Below are positions 1 to 6,615 of a stretch of 13,726 nt of DNA, piece by piece. The position numbers and the translations under genes were made by a program. Within the stretch, counting starts at the first letter, position 1, and every line of letters starts with the position of its first letter. Source of the DNA: Syntrophomonadaceae bacterium (GTDB lineage: Bacteria; Bacillota; Syntrophomonadia; Syntrophomonadales; Syntrophomonadaceae). The notes under the pieces were generated by a model. The model saw only the letters and a list, made by a program, of their open reading frames with translations, made no database searches and was not told the origin of the DNA. The stretch lies in contig JAQUBU010000038.1 in the NCBI GenBank assembly GCA_028686565.1, positions 1 through 13,726 of the forward strand. Reading direction: 5' to 3'.

Positions 1-13
1 ACACTTTGCGCAT
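1..13 (-). CDS. Start of an unidentified gene leaving the left edge
   Basis: On the minus strand an AGGAGG (bases 21-26) is followed after seven bases by an ATG at 13-11, and the codons read M-R-K-V before the window ends. The motif and spacing are those of a good translation start, so a gene probably begins here and continues outside the window. Only four codons are visible, so no product can be named. The formate dehydrogenase-like remnant just upstream on the same strand also stays open to the edge in another frame, so this start could be fortuitous. Confidence 0.25.
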
Positions 14-97
14 AATTGGCCTCCTATACCTTTTCGAGCTTTACAACACAACTTATACTCACCGATTCCAGTAGTCGGATTCAGGTGATGGCTGGTT

Positions 98-290
98 AGG
101 GGATTAGCCGGAGTGGGCCACTGCAGGCTTTTCTGTTTGTCTATCCTCTCATAATTAATACCCGCCATGGAGGGCGCCAAGGAAGCCATCTCATCCCCTA
201 TCTCCTTGGGACTGTTATAATTCACGGGATAGCCCATGGCAACAAGCATCTGAGGATGGTCTGCCAGTTGGCCTGACCGGTTCCACAGAT
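98..290 (-). pseudogene. Formate dehydrogenase alpha-like (molybdopterin oxidoreductase) fragment
   Basis: Minus-strand translation gives two adjacent pieces in different frames: GQANWQTI (about 275-252), then MGYPVNYNSPKEIGDEMASL and AGINYERI, ending near LQWPTP (about 105). These resemble the region of formate dehydrogenase alpha subunits that reads roughly PDWQII...MGYPMNYNSPEEI...ASLTPS..GI.YERI...LQWPCP. The join between the pieces needs a frameshift near base 250. Similarity is lost on both sides, and only about 60 codons of a protein normally 700-900 residues long remain. It is a decayed fragment, and the identification rests on remembered motifs. Confidence 0.5.
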
Positions 291-474
291 ATGCTCGGTA
301 ATATAATTCATATTAAGATTAACAAACGATCTTTAATAATCCTTATTCGACTCTTAAATAAAATATCCTGCTAATTTTATAACTATATTAATAGTTCTTT
401 TCACAAACTATACATAACCCAACCAAATTAAACAATGCGACAAGGTGACACAGGGGGACGTTTTTGTTGTGTCA

Positions 475-576
475 TTAAGCTCTTTTAACGATATTGAAAT
501 CTTTCACTAACCTATACCCGGGCGTGTCATGGGGACGGGGTTCCACTCTTACTTTTATCCTTATTATTCTTGGCAC
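475..576 (-). pseudogene. Possible RAYT (REP-associated transposase) N-terminal remnant
   Basis: A GTG start at 576 is preceded by AGAGGTGA (582-589) and opens a 33-codon ORF beginning VPRIIRIK, ending at a TAA inside the repeat at 475-477. RAYT transposases commonly start MPR-x-x-R-x-K before the conserved segment ending in H-hydrophobic-R-G. Here the similarity stops after about eight residues and the frame runs straight into the REP-like sequence, as expected if the middle of the gene had been deleted. The ribosome binding site is good, so a short peptide could still be made. The eight-residue match is weak evidence on its own; the adjoining REP sequence is the main support. Confidence 0.3.
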
Positions 577-604
577 AAAAATCACCTCTTTGGTAATTGT
601 ATAT

Positions 605-838
605 TCACACCGGTGCATAATATCCAGCCGTACCGACTTCACAATCATATAACATGCTAGCGATGAGGGGACGCCAGTCCAATATAAGCATTTGTTTTTG
701 GTGGTCGATCCAAACCAGGCCGATATAGTATCCGATGCTTCTTTACAGTTCCGGGGTTCGATATCTATGCAAGCAAAATAAGAGGAATCTTTCAGTCTGG
801 CTAAATTGTTGCGTACCCTTAAAGTGAAAGCCCCAAAT
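605..838 (-). pseudogene. HelD-like (UvrD/Rep superfamily) helicase fragment
   Basis: Two minus-strand frames join into one degraded stretch: LARLKDSSYFACIDIEP (about 800-745), then YIGLVWIDHQKQMLILDWRP and LIASMLYDCEVG, ending at a stop at 605. HelD/HelR-type superfamily 1 helicases, which release stalled RNA polymerase, have a matching segment of the form YFGRIDF..., YIGI...(D/E)...LIYDWRAPISSMFYD.E.G. A frameshift near base 725 separates the pieces. About 75 codons remain of a protein normally 700 or more residues long, without the Walker or helicase motifs, so it is not functional. Confidence 0.6.
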
Positions 839-862
839 GATCTATTCGATTTAATGATTTAC

Positions 863-930
863 CTTCAATTTAAAGCATGATGTGAAAATGAATGACACAA
901 TAAAAGCGTCCCCTTGTGTCTCCTTGTGTC
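863..930 (+). repeat. REP-like direct repeat, copy 1
   Basis: This stretch contains TTTAAAGCATGA, AATGACACA, CGTCCCCTTGTGTC and a second CTTGTGTC. It recurs in the same orientation at 1983-2055 with a few changes, and its right half recurs inverted at 437-478. The shared part extends about 25 bp beyond the hairpin-forming GACAC/GTGTC core, so the two copies descend from one longer element. Confidence 0.6.
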
Positions 931-990
931 TCTGCATAAATGATTGCTTGAAGGGAAAAATAAGTGAAATAACCAAGGAGGGTAGCTATT

Positions 991-1104
991 ATGTGCTTTT
1001 TGTGGATAACATTAGATGACAAACCCTGGCAGGATTATACTAACGAATTCAGAAGAGATGAAGAAAAACTTGTTAACGTTAAGATCAGGGCCGATGTATC
1101 ATGA
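991..1104 (+). CDS. Small hypothetical protein, 37 aa
   Basis: An AAGGAGGG (974-981) lies at good spacing before the ATG at 991. The ORF begins MCFLWITLDDKPWQDY, is rich in charged residues, and ends at a TGA at 1102-1104. An intrinsic terminator follows 22 bases later, giving a complete small transcription unit. There is no signal peptide, membrane segment or Cys/His cluster, and I recognise no family. It could be a genuine small protein, or the surviving start of a longer gene cut down in this degraded region. Confidence 0.4.
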   Translation: MCFLWITLDDKPWQDYTNEFRRDEEKLVNVKIRADVS

Positions 1105-1126
1105 TAGTCTCTTAAGAAAATGGCTG

Positions 1127-1149
1127 CCGCCCATGTAACGGGCGGTTTT
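1127..1149 (+). terminator. Intrinsic terminator after the small ORF
   Basis: CCGCCC (1127-1132) and GGGCGG (1140-1145) form a six-base-pair GC stem with a seven-base loop, followed by TTTTG. The shape and position, just past the stop of the 37-codon ORF, suit a rho-independent terminator for plus-strand transcription. The T-run is short, so efficiency may be modest. Confidence 0.6.
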
Positions 1150-1154
1150 GCTGT

Positions 1155-1403
1155 GTGTCATGGTTGACGGGGGTTTTGTCACACCGGAGCAAGAACTGTC
1201 CCGCGAGATATTCCGGTATTGAAACTAATATCCTCACAAACAAAAAAAGCGGGAGCAGAATATCAAACAAATCACTTAAACAGACTGGGGCAAACGTTGA
1301 AGCACATACTATTGATAGCTCTCATTTCATTTATCAGACTAATGTTATAGATATTTGCGGTGCAGCAAGTTTTCTTAAAAAATCAACTAACAAACGGGGA
1401 TAA
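1155..1403 (+). pseudogene. Possible alpha/beta hydrolase C-terminal remnant
   Basis: The plus-strand frame is open for 82 codons with no convincing ribosome binding site. Its last third contains GANVEAHTIDSSHFIYQTN. That pattern resembles the catalytic-histidine region of alpha/beta hydrolases, where a G-A-x-V-x-x-H strand is followed by (G/S)-S-H-F and a closing helix. The first half resembles nothing I know and overlaps a GACGGGGGTTTTGTCACA repeat-like stretch. A small broken C-terminus is the best reading; a chance open frame is the alternative. Confidence 0.25.
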
Positions 1404-1516
1404 ATATAGCCTGTGTTATCCTTGGCTGTTAATTTGCTTCTTGCCATATTAAACCAGCCCATCTATATGTCCGAATGTTAAAACCTATCTGGGTTACTTC
1501 GAATTAAATATTCAAA

Positions 1517-1872
1517 TCATGCCAGTAATTTATTGGCAGCCAGAATAGTGCCGTTAGTACCAACCACGATGAATTGGTTCCCGTCCCAGATAATACCGTA
1601 CAAGTCCTGGGTGGTCCCCGAATCTAATGGCCTCCAGGCTTGCCCATCCGGGGAAGTTAGGATTGTTCCCCCCTGCACCGACGGCAACATAATAACTTCC
1701 ATTCCATATTACTTTACATAATGTATTTGTAGTTCCAGAGTTCTGCACTGTCCAGGTTTGACCGTCCGGCGAAGTTAAAATCGTTCCCCCTTCACCAACG
1801 ACCACGAATTTTGTTCCATTCCAAATAATGCTGCACAAACCCTGTATGGTATTAGATGTACATGTGGTCCAT
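1517..1872 (-). pseudogene. Beta-propeller (BNR/Ycf48-like repeat) protein fragment
   Basis: The minus strand encodes two and a half tandem repeats of about 40 residues with the pattern WNG-x-x-(F/Y)-V-V-G-x-x-GTILTSPDG-x-x-W-x-x-x-x-SGTT. They read IIWNGTKFVVVGEGGTILTS, VIWNGSYYVAVG and IIWDGNQFIVVG, ending NGTILAANKLLA and a stop at 1517. A frameshift near 1675, in a run of G/C around GTIL, breaks the frame between repeats. No start is visible upstream, where the frame fades out near 1872. Such repeats build beta-propellers in secreted or surface proteins of anaerobic Firmicutes. This is a truncated C-terminal remnant. Confidence 0.65.
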
Positions 1873-1982
1873 ATAAACTTGATGGAGTTCTGTTTAAATG
1901 GCTTAGTTTATGAGCAGAGTGGTCCAGTTTTTTTCTTAACATTCGTAATTCAAGGAGGGCATAGGGTTTTCAAAAGATGCTT

Positions 1983-2055
1983 TGCCTTCTATTTTTAAAG
2001 CATGACGAGAAAACTAATGACACACCAAAAACGTCCCCTTGTGTCCTTTTGTGTC
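1983..2055 (+). repeat. REP-like direct repeat, copy 2
   Basis: Second copy of the sequence at 863-930, containing TTTTTAAAGCATGACG, AATGACACA, CGTCCCCTTGTGTC and TTGTGTC. It ends a few bases before the candidate promoter of the aldehyde oxidoreductase operon, so it marks the boundary between degraded DNA and the operon. Its GACAC/GTGTC ends can form a hairpin. Confidence 0.6.
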
Positions 2056-2067
2056 GTCAAGTAACGG

Positions 2068-2096
2068 TTGTAAATTCCCATTTATGAATATATAAT
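2068..2096 (+). promoter_or_regulatory. Candidate sigma-A promoter of the AOR operon
   Basis: TTGTAA (2068-2073) and a perfect TATAAT (2091-2096) are separated by 17 bases, the optimal spacing for the housekeeping sigma factor. Transcription from here would give an AT-rich leader of about 90 bases before the AOR start. No terminator hairpin is evident in the leader. Confidence 0.5.
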
Positions 2097-2192
2097 TGGT
2101 ATACAAACTAATTTTAGAATTAACGAATGCTTATTATTTCTTCTGATTGATTCATATAACTATGTGAAATGAAGAGAAGGGTGGGAAAGTTT

Positions 2193-4082
2193 ATGTTTGG
2201 CTATGCCGGGAAAATGCTGGAAGTTGATTTGAGTACTCAAAATATCAAGATGAGAAAGCTTGAGCCTGACTTTGCCAAGGACTATATAGGCGGGATCGGT
2301 TTTAATGCTCGGATATTATATGATGAGATACCTGCAGGCGCTGACCCCCTTGGCCCTGAAAACATCCTGGTATTCAGTGTTGGCTGTTTAGTAGGAACAC
2401 CGTTTCCGACCGCCTCGCGCATGGAAGTATCAGCCAAATCCCCTTTAAGCAACGGATTTGGATCATCAAACTCCGGCGCTTTTTTGGGGCTTCGCTTGAA
2501 AGGTGCCGGTTATGACGGGTTGATTATCAAAGGCCAGGCGCAAAAACCGGTATACCTGTTAATAGAAGAAGACAAAGTTCAAATAAAAGAAGCTTCTTTT
2601 GTATGGGGAAGAGATGCATGGGAGAGCATAGACCTGCTTAAAGCTCGCCACTATGGAGCCGAAGTTCTATTGATTGGTCAAGCCGGTGAAAATCAGGTGC
2701 GCTTTGCCAGTATTGAAAACGGATATTATGATGGATTTGGGCGTACCGGGATGGGTGCGGTCATGGGATCCAAAAAACTCAAGGCAGTAGTAATTAGAGG
2801 GTCAAAGCCAATAGTGCCCGCTGATCCCAAAGGAGTGCTGGAGTTAAGCGCCAAAGGACAAAATTTAATTAAGTCAGCCTCTTCTTACCAGGCATTTTGT
2901 TCTTATGGGACCATGAATGCCACGATTCCCTATGGCGGATTTAATGCTTTATCAGTACACAATTATTCCCGGGGGACTTTACCGGATTGGAAGCAAAGAG
3001 CCGGCCGTCAAATAGTAGATATATACGGCAGCCGGCATATTGCCTGTCAATCATGTATTATCGCCTGTGGACATTTGGCAGAAATAACGGAAGGCAAATA
3101 CGCAGGTACGCTTGTAAAGGATATGGAAATTACCCCTACCGTATCCTATTCGTCAAATGTGGGTCTGAGTACAGAGGCTTCCATCAAATCCAGCGAGTTG
3201 TGCCAGCGTTATGGTATCGATATGTCCAGTTCAGGAAGCGTAATTGCTTTTGCCATGGAACTCTATCAAAAAGGTATCATCAACAAGGATGATGTGGGGT
3301 ACGAGCTTGCTTTCGGGGATGATGACGCTGCCTTTGCATTGCTTAAGGATATATCTTTAAGGCAAGGAATCGGGGATATTCTGGCTGAAGGGGTAAAAAG
3401 GGCGGCCGAGCACTGGCCGGGAGCGGATGATTATGCCATGCATGTCAAGGGAGTAGAGATACCCATGATCGATCCCCGCGGACGCTGGTCAACCTGGACA
3501 CTGGGCATACTCACCAATATTCGGGGCGGGGATCATCTGCGCTGCCGCAATCCGGTTGAAATTTTGCGTTATAATGAGAACTTGTATTATTACCAAAAAG
3601 AAAGATTTGGATTCAAGAAACCCATGTATGACCGCCTGGACATGCCTGATGATTTAAAATCCGCAGCCATAGACCTGGAAAATGATACAGTTGATATTGC
3701 CGTTATGTCAAAATGGGCGGAAGACTTGATTAATCTATACAACTCTGTCGGTATATGTATTCGGCCGCCGGTAATGGAAACTATAGGACCCACTATTCTG
3801 GCAGAGCTCTATACTTGTATGACCGGAATACCTATGAATCCGGACGAACTAATGGCAGGATCGGAAAGAACCTGGAATCTTATGAAACTGTTCAACCTCC
3901 GGCATGGAGAAGTTGCCGATGACAGCAAGTTCCCGCGCCGCTTTTACCGGGAACTCCAATCCGGAAACATTGTGGATGAAGATAAAGTACAGGCCGTTTT
4001 AGAGCAATACTGGCAGGTCCGGGGCTGGAACCCCGGCACCGGTCATCCATTGCCGGAGACGGAAAAAAGGCTCGGCATTTAA
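2193..4082 (+). CDS. aor: Tungsten-type aldehyde:ferredoxin oxidoreductase family protein, 629 aa
   Basis: AOR enzymes oxidise aldehydes to carboxylic acids, or reduce acids in reverse, with a bis-pterin tungsten cofactor and one 4Fe-4S cluster, in the cytoplasm. The protein has the full family length. It opens with the typical GYAGKMLEVDL, has an intact N-terminal cofactor-binding domain (GGIGFNARIL, SGAFLGLRLKGAGYDGLII, GRTGMGAVMGSKKLKAV), cluster cysteines C285, C288, C292 and C522, and a DPRG...GGDHLR segment with His448. The frame is open from 2169, but ATG 2193 is preferred because an AAGGGTGGG lies seven bases upstream and family members start there. The usual P-E-Y-E segment reads P-T-V-S-Y, so a conserved glutamate seems replaced and the substrate may not be a classical aldehyde. 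The genes that follow supply its electron partners. Confidence 0.93.
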   Translation: MFGYAGKMLEVDLSTQNIKMRKLEPDFAKDYIGGIGFNARILYDEIPAGADPLGPENILVFSVGCLVGTPFPTASRMEVSAKSPLSNGFGSSNSGAFLGLRLKGAGYDGLIIKGQAQKPVYLLIEEDKVQIKEASFVWGRDAWESIDLLKARHYGAEVLLIGQAGENQVRFASIENGYYDGFGRTGMGAVMGSKKLKAVVIRGSKPIVPADPKGVLELSAKGQNLIKSASSYQAFCSYGTMNATIPYGGFNALSVHNYSRGTLPDWKQRAGRQIVDIYGSRHIACQSCIIACGHLAEITEGKYAGTLVKDMEITPTVSYSSNVGLSTEASIKSSELCQRYGIDMSSSGSVIAFAMELYQKGIINKDDVGYELAFGDDDAAFALLKDISLRQGIGDILAEGVKRAAEHWPGADDYAMHVKGVEIPMIDPRGRWSTWTLGILTNIRGGDHLRCRNPVEILRYNENLYYYQKERFGFKKPMYDRLDMPDDLKSAAIDLENDTVDIAVMSKWAEDLINLYNSVGICIRPPVMETIGPTILAELYTCMTGIPMNPDELMAGSERTWNLMKLFNLRHGEVADDSKFPRRFYRELQSGNIVDEDKVQAVLEQYWQVRGWNPGTGHPLPETEKRLGI

Positions 4083-4116
4083 TCCATATACTGAATAGCT
4101 GGTGGAGGAAATGAGT

Positions 4117-4623
4117 ATGACACAAAAAAGACTATATCACAATGCTTCGCTTTGCAACGGCTGCGGCATTTGTCAGTTGGTCTGCACGCTTGAGCACTGC
4201 CGGCAGTGGAATCACTATCAAAGTCGAATTAAAATTGTTAATGACACGGAGAGAAACGCTTTCTATTCTGTCTGCTGCTCCCATTGCGAGGAAGCGCCCT
4301 GCATTATGGCTTGCTTGATGAACACGATTTACAAAGAGCCGGGCAGTGACATAACTGTTCGTGATTTGTATCACTGCATAGGATGCCGTGCTTGTGAACT
4401 GGCCTGCCCGTTTGATGCAGCAGTATTCGATGTCATTCAGGAAAAAGTGGTTAATTGTGATTTGTGCGGAGGCCGGCCACTATGTGTTGAATATTGCCCC
4501 AACCACGCCTTGACTTATGATTACCCGGAGGATCAAGCCGATAAAAACCGCAATCAGGCAGCTTCGCAAAAGTTTGGAGCCTCCTTGCTTGAGGTCTTTA
4601 AGTTTTCCGGGAAGGAGGTTTAA
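4117..4623 (+). CDS. Four-cluster 4Fe-4S ferredoxin-like electron-transfer subunit, 168 aa
   Basis: Sixteen cysteines fall in four cluster motifs: CNGCGICQLVC near the N-terminus, CSHCEEAPCIMAC, CIGCRACELACP and CDLCGGRPLCVEYCP. This is the pattern of the DmsB/HycB/AorA family of cytoplasmic electron-carrying subunits that wire a W or Mo enzyme to another redox partner. No signal peptide is seen. The frame is open from GTG 4102, but GGAGG at 4104-4108 points to ATG 4117 (eight-base spacing), giving MTQKRLYHN. It follows the AOR by 34 bases and ends six bases before the FAD gene. By analogy with AorABC it should accept electrons from the AOR. The last 35 residues are a cluster-free tail. Confidence 0.88.
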   Translation: MTQKRLYHNASLCNGCGICQLVCTLEHCRQWNHYQSRIKIVNDTERNAFYSVCCSHCEEAPCIMACLMNTIYKEPGSDITVRDLYHCIGCRACELACPFDAAVFDVIQEKVVNCDLCGGRPLCVEYCPNHALTYDYPEDQADKNRNQAASQKFGASLLEVFKFSGKEV

Positions 4624-4628
4624 GTATT

Positions 4629-5867
4629 TTGCGTATAATAATCATCGGCAACGGTGCAGCCGGCAATCAGGCTGCCCAGACCATCCAAAATCGTGATCCG
4701 GAAGCCGAAATTACCATACTGGGCGCTGAATCAATACCCTTCTATTCCGCATGCGCCTTGCCCGATTATCTAGCTGGTTGGATCAAGCGCGACCAGCTTT
4801 TCCTTAAAAGTTCGTTAAATCGACACCGGGTGGAAATACGTTTGGGTCAGGCGGTTGAGGATATAAAACCTGACCGCCAGGCAGTAACCGCAGGTGGAGA
4901 GTTGTTGTTTTATGACCGCTTAATCATAGCATCCGGCAGTCGGCCAGTGCTTCCGAATATTCCTGGAATAGGGATGCCCGGTAATTTTGTCATAAAATCT
5001 GTTCATGATATTGACCGAATCCTCGCCCATAACCCCAGGCGTATTGTAGTGATCGGATCAGGAAACATTGGCATTGAAGCCGCTGAGACGCTTGAATACC
5101 AGGGATGTAAGGTAAGCATCATTGAGATGATGCCCCGCATAATGCCGCGCTTGTTTGATGAGTTCCCGGCCATGCTGATAAGAAAGATACTGGAGAATCA
5201 TGGCATTGAAATACACACCGGGGAAAAAGCCCAGGAAGTGATAGGCAATAACAGGGTTGAAGGACTGATTACAGACTGCCGGGAGATAAGCTGTGATGCT
5301 GTAATCTGGGCGGCCGGCGTTCGCCAGAATACGGAACTGGCCAGAGCAGCGGGAATTGAAATAGGCAGCCTGGGCGGCATAAAGGTAGATTCGCAAATGA
5401 AAACCAGCCATCCTGAAATATATGCCTGCGGAGATTGCGTTGAAACCTCGGATCTGCTTACCGGCAAACCTGCTTTATGTTTGCTGTGGTCCTGCGCGAA
5501 AGCTCAGGCAGAAGTCGCGGCTCGCAACTGTCTCGGTGAGAAGATTGCGTACCCGGGAGCACTCAAACTAGTTGCTGAAGATGCATATGGGAAGCCCTGC
5601 ATGGCTGCCGGCTTGCTGGAAGAAGAACTGAACAAAAAAGAGCTAAAGATAATTGAGCAAGAAACAGAAAATACTTACCATCGTATTTTGATCGAGAATG
5701 AGCGTATAATGGGTATTCAGGCAGTTGGCAGCATGGAAGCTATGGGTCCCCTGCTCTACCTTATGAAAAAAATGGTTGCGCCATCCGAGATAAAACGAAT
5801 TATTAATAGCCCTGTGCTGTTGAAGAATATGCCATGGATGCTTACGATAGACAAATATCTGCAATGA
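4629..5867 (+). CDS. FAD-dependent NAD(P)H oxidoreductase, AorC-like, 412 aa
   Basis: This is a pyridine nucleotide-disulfide oxidoreductase-family flavoprotein: FAD-binding GNGAAG at residues 7-12, NAD(P)-binding GSGNIG at 143-148, and the second FAD motif YACGDC at 265-270. Cys42 in YSACALPDY sits where NADH oxidases and CoA-disulfide reductases carry a redox cysteine. The start is a TTG with AAGGAGG about eight bases upstream, just after the preceding stop. Length and context match the FAD subunit (AorC) that lets some tungsten AORs use NAD+ instead of free ferredoxin. It therefore probably passes electrons between the FeS subunits and NAD(H). It could also be read as a rubredoxin or NADH oxidase-type reductase, but the operon favours the first role. 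Confidence 0.88.
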   Translation: MRIIIIGNGAAGNQAAQTIQNRDPEAEITILGAESIPFYSACALPDYLAGWIKRDQLFLKSSLNRHRVEIRLGQAVEDIKPDRQAVTAGGELLFYDRLIIASGSRPVLPNIPGIGMPGNFVIKSVHDIDRILAHNPRRIVVIGSGNIGIEAAETLEYQGCKVSIIEMMPRIMPRLFDEFPAMLIRKILENHGIEIHTGEKAQEVIGNNRVEGLITDCREISCDAVIWAAGVRQNTELARAAGIEIGSLGGIKVDSQMKTSHPEIYACGDCVETSDLLTGKPALCLLWSCAKAQAEVAARNCLGEKIAYPGALKLVAEDAYGKPCMAAGLLEEELNKKELKIIEQETENTYHRILIENERIMGIQAVGSMEAMGPLLYLMKKMVAPSEIKRIINSPVLLKNMPWMLTIDKYLQ

Positions 5868-5886
5868 AAATGGAGGAGGTTGGGAA

Positions 5887-6363
5887 ATGGATACACGAGG
5901 AATTTTTATTGATTATCATAAATGTGTGGGCTGTGGAACATGTGAGATGGTGTGCTCATTGGTCCACGAAAATGCCTGTGCCCCGGCCCTTTCCCGAATC
6001 AGGATAGTCCGTTACCGTCGGGAAGCATTAAATGTCCCGGTTACCTGTGCTTTTTGTGAAAAACCGCCCTGTTTGGACGTGTGCCCGGTGGGTGCTATAA
6101 CTAAAAACTATGAGACTGGCGATGTCAGTATTCGAGCCGAGCTTTGCATCGGTTGCCGCCAATGCACTCAGGCTTGCCCGTTTGGGCATATGAACTTTAA
6201 TGCCGCGCAAGGCACAGCTTTTAAGTGCGACCTCTGCGGAGGTGATCCCCAGTGCGTAAAGTTCTGCTGGACTGGTGCCATTGAGTATTTGGACAACGAA
6301 ATCGCAGTTGATATTAAACGCAGCAGTTTCGCAGACAGTGTAATGCAACAACACGATAAGTAG
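5887..6363 (+). CDS. Second four-cluster 4Fe-4S ferredoxin-like subunit, 158 aa
   Basis: A paralogue of the 4117-4623 product with the same four motifs: CVGCGTCEMVC, CAFCEKPPCLDVCP, CIGCRQCTQACP and CDLCGGDPQCVKFC. The last motif lacks the proline after the final cysteine (CW instead of CP), a small change that may alter the cluster environment. A GGAGGAGGT lies six bases before the ATG. It starts 19 bases after the FAD gene, so it is the fourth gene of the operon. Two FeS subunits either side of one flavoprotein suggest a longer electron chain, or alternative partners for the AOR. The C-terminal 25 residues are charged and cluster-free. Confidence 0.87.
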   Translation: MDTRGIFIDYHKCVGCGTCEMVCSLVHENACAPALSRIRIVRYRREALNVPVTCAFCEKPPCLDVCPVGAITKNYETGDVSIRAELCIGCRQCTQACPFGHMNFNAAQGTAFKCDLCGGDPQCVKFCWTGAIEYLDNEIAVDIKRSSFADSVMQQHDK

Positions 6364-6552
6364 GTACACGGGGACGTCAGACTGTGTAAAAAGTCCTAAA
6401 AAGGCCAGGCCAATGCCTCAAAGCGGAGGGTATATCGGCATAACCAGGAAATTATTCGGGCCATTTCACTAAAATCAGCCTGTTAAGGCCCCTGAGTGGG
6501 GTGGATAAAACGGAAAAATAGTTTTCACACAGTCTGACGTTCTTTGTGTAAC
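6364..6552. mobile_element. MITE-like inverted-repeat element
   Basis: ACGTCAGACTGTGT (6374-6387) is repeated inverted at 6527-6540, and the pairing continues into AAAA/TTTT after a one-base offset. Outside this, TACACGGGGACG on the left and CGTTCTTTGTGTA on the right extend the dyad. The 130-bp interior encodes nothing. The size, ends and lack of a gene fit a miniature inverted-repeat element of the same REP-like class as the GGGGACG repeats elsewhere in the window. It starts directly at the stop of the second ferredoxin gene. A transcript through it would fold into a long hairpin that could protect the operon's 3' end. Confidence 0.55.
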
Positions 6553-6571
6553 GTGTAACTCTATAAATTAA

Positions 6572-6615
6572 AAGATGCCCTTAGTCAATACTGAATAAAT
6601 GACTAAGGGCATCTT
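6572..6615. terminator. Strong 16-bp stem-loop after the AOR operon
   Basis: AAGATGCCCTTAGTCA (6572-6587) is perfectly complementary to 6600-6615, with a 12-base loop. On the plus strand the stem is followed by ATGTTC, a poor T-run. On the minus strand the stem is followed by TTTAATTTAT, closer to an intrinsic terminator. No convergent gene reads toward it from the right. It is most likely the transcription end or 3' stabiliser of the AOR operon; a remnant of a mobile element end is the alternative. Confidence 0.55.

Larger units (their letters stand above)
437..932. repeat. About 495-bp unit with inverted GACACAAGGGGACG ends
   Basis: Bases 437-478 and 891-932 are imperfect inverted copies of each other, each about 42 bp. 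Both carry two GACACAAGG-type words, then GGGGACG, a short AT-rich stretch and TGTGTCATT. Each end can also fold on itself because GACAC pairs with GTGTC. Inside lie a short ORF resembling the start of a RAYT transposase and a HelD-like helicase remnant. Hairpin-forming GACAC/GTGTC repeats are typical of REP elements tied to RAYT (Y1) transposases in Firmicutes. Whether this is one element or two REP copies flanking older debris cannot be decided here. Confidence 0.45.

Noticed and set aside
1533..1721. Plus-strand 62-codon frame
   Set aside because: It is antisense to the beta-propeller remnant, whose repeat pattern shows that the minus strand is the coding one.
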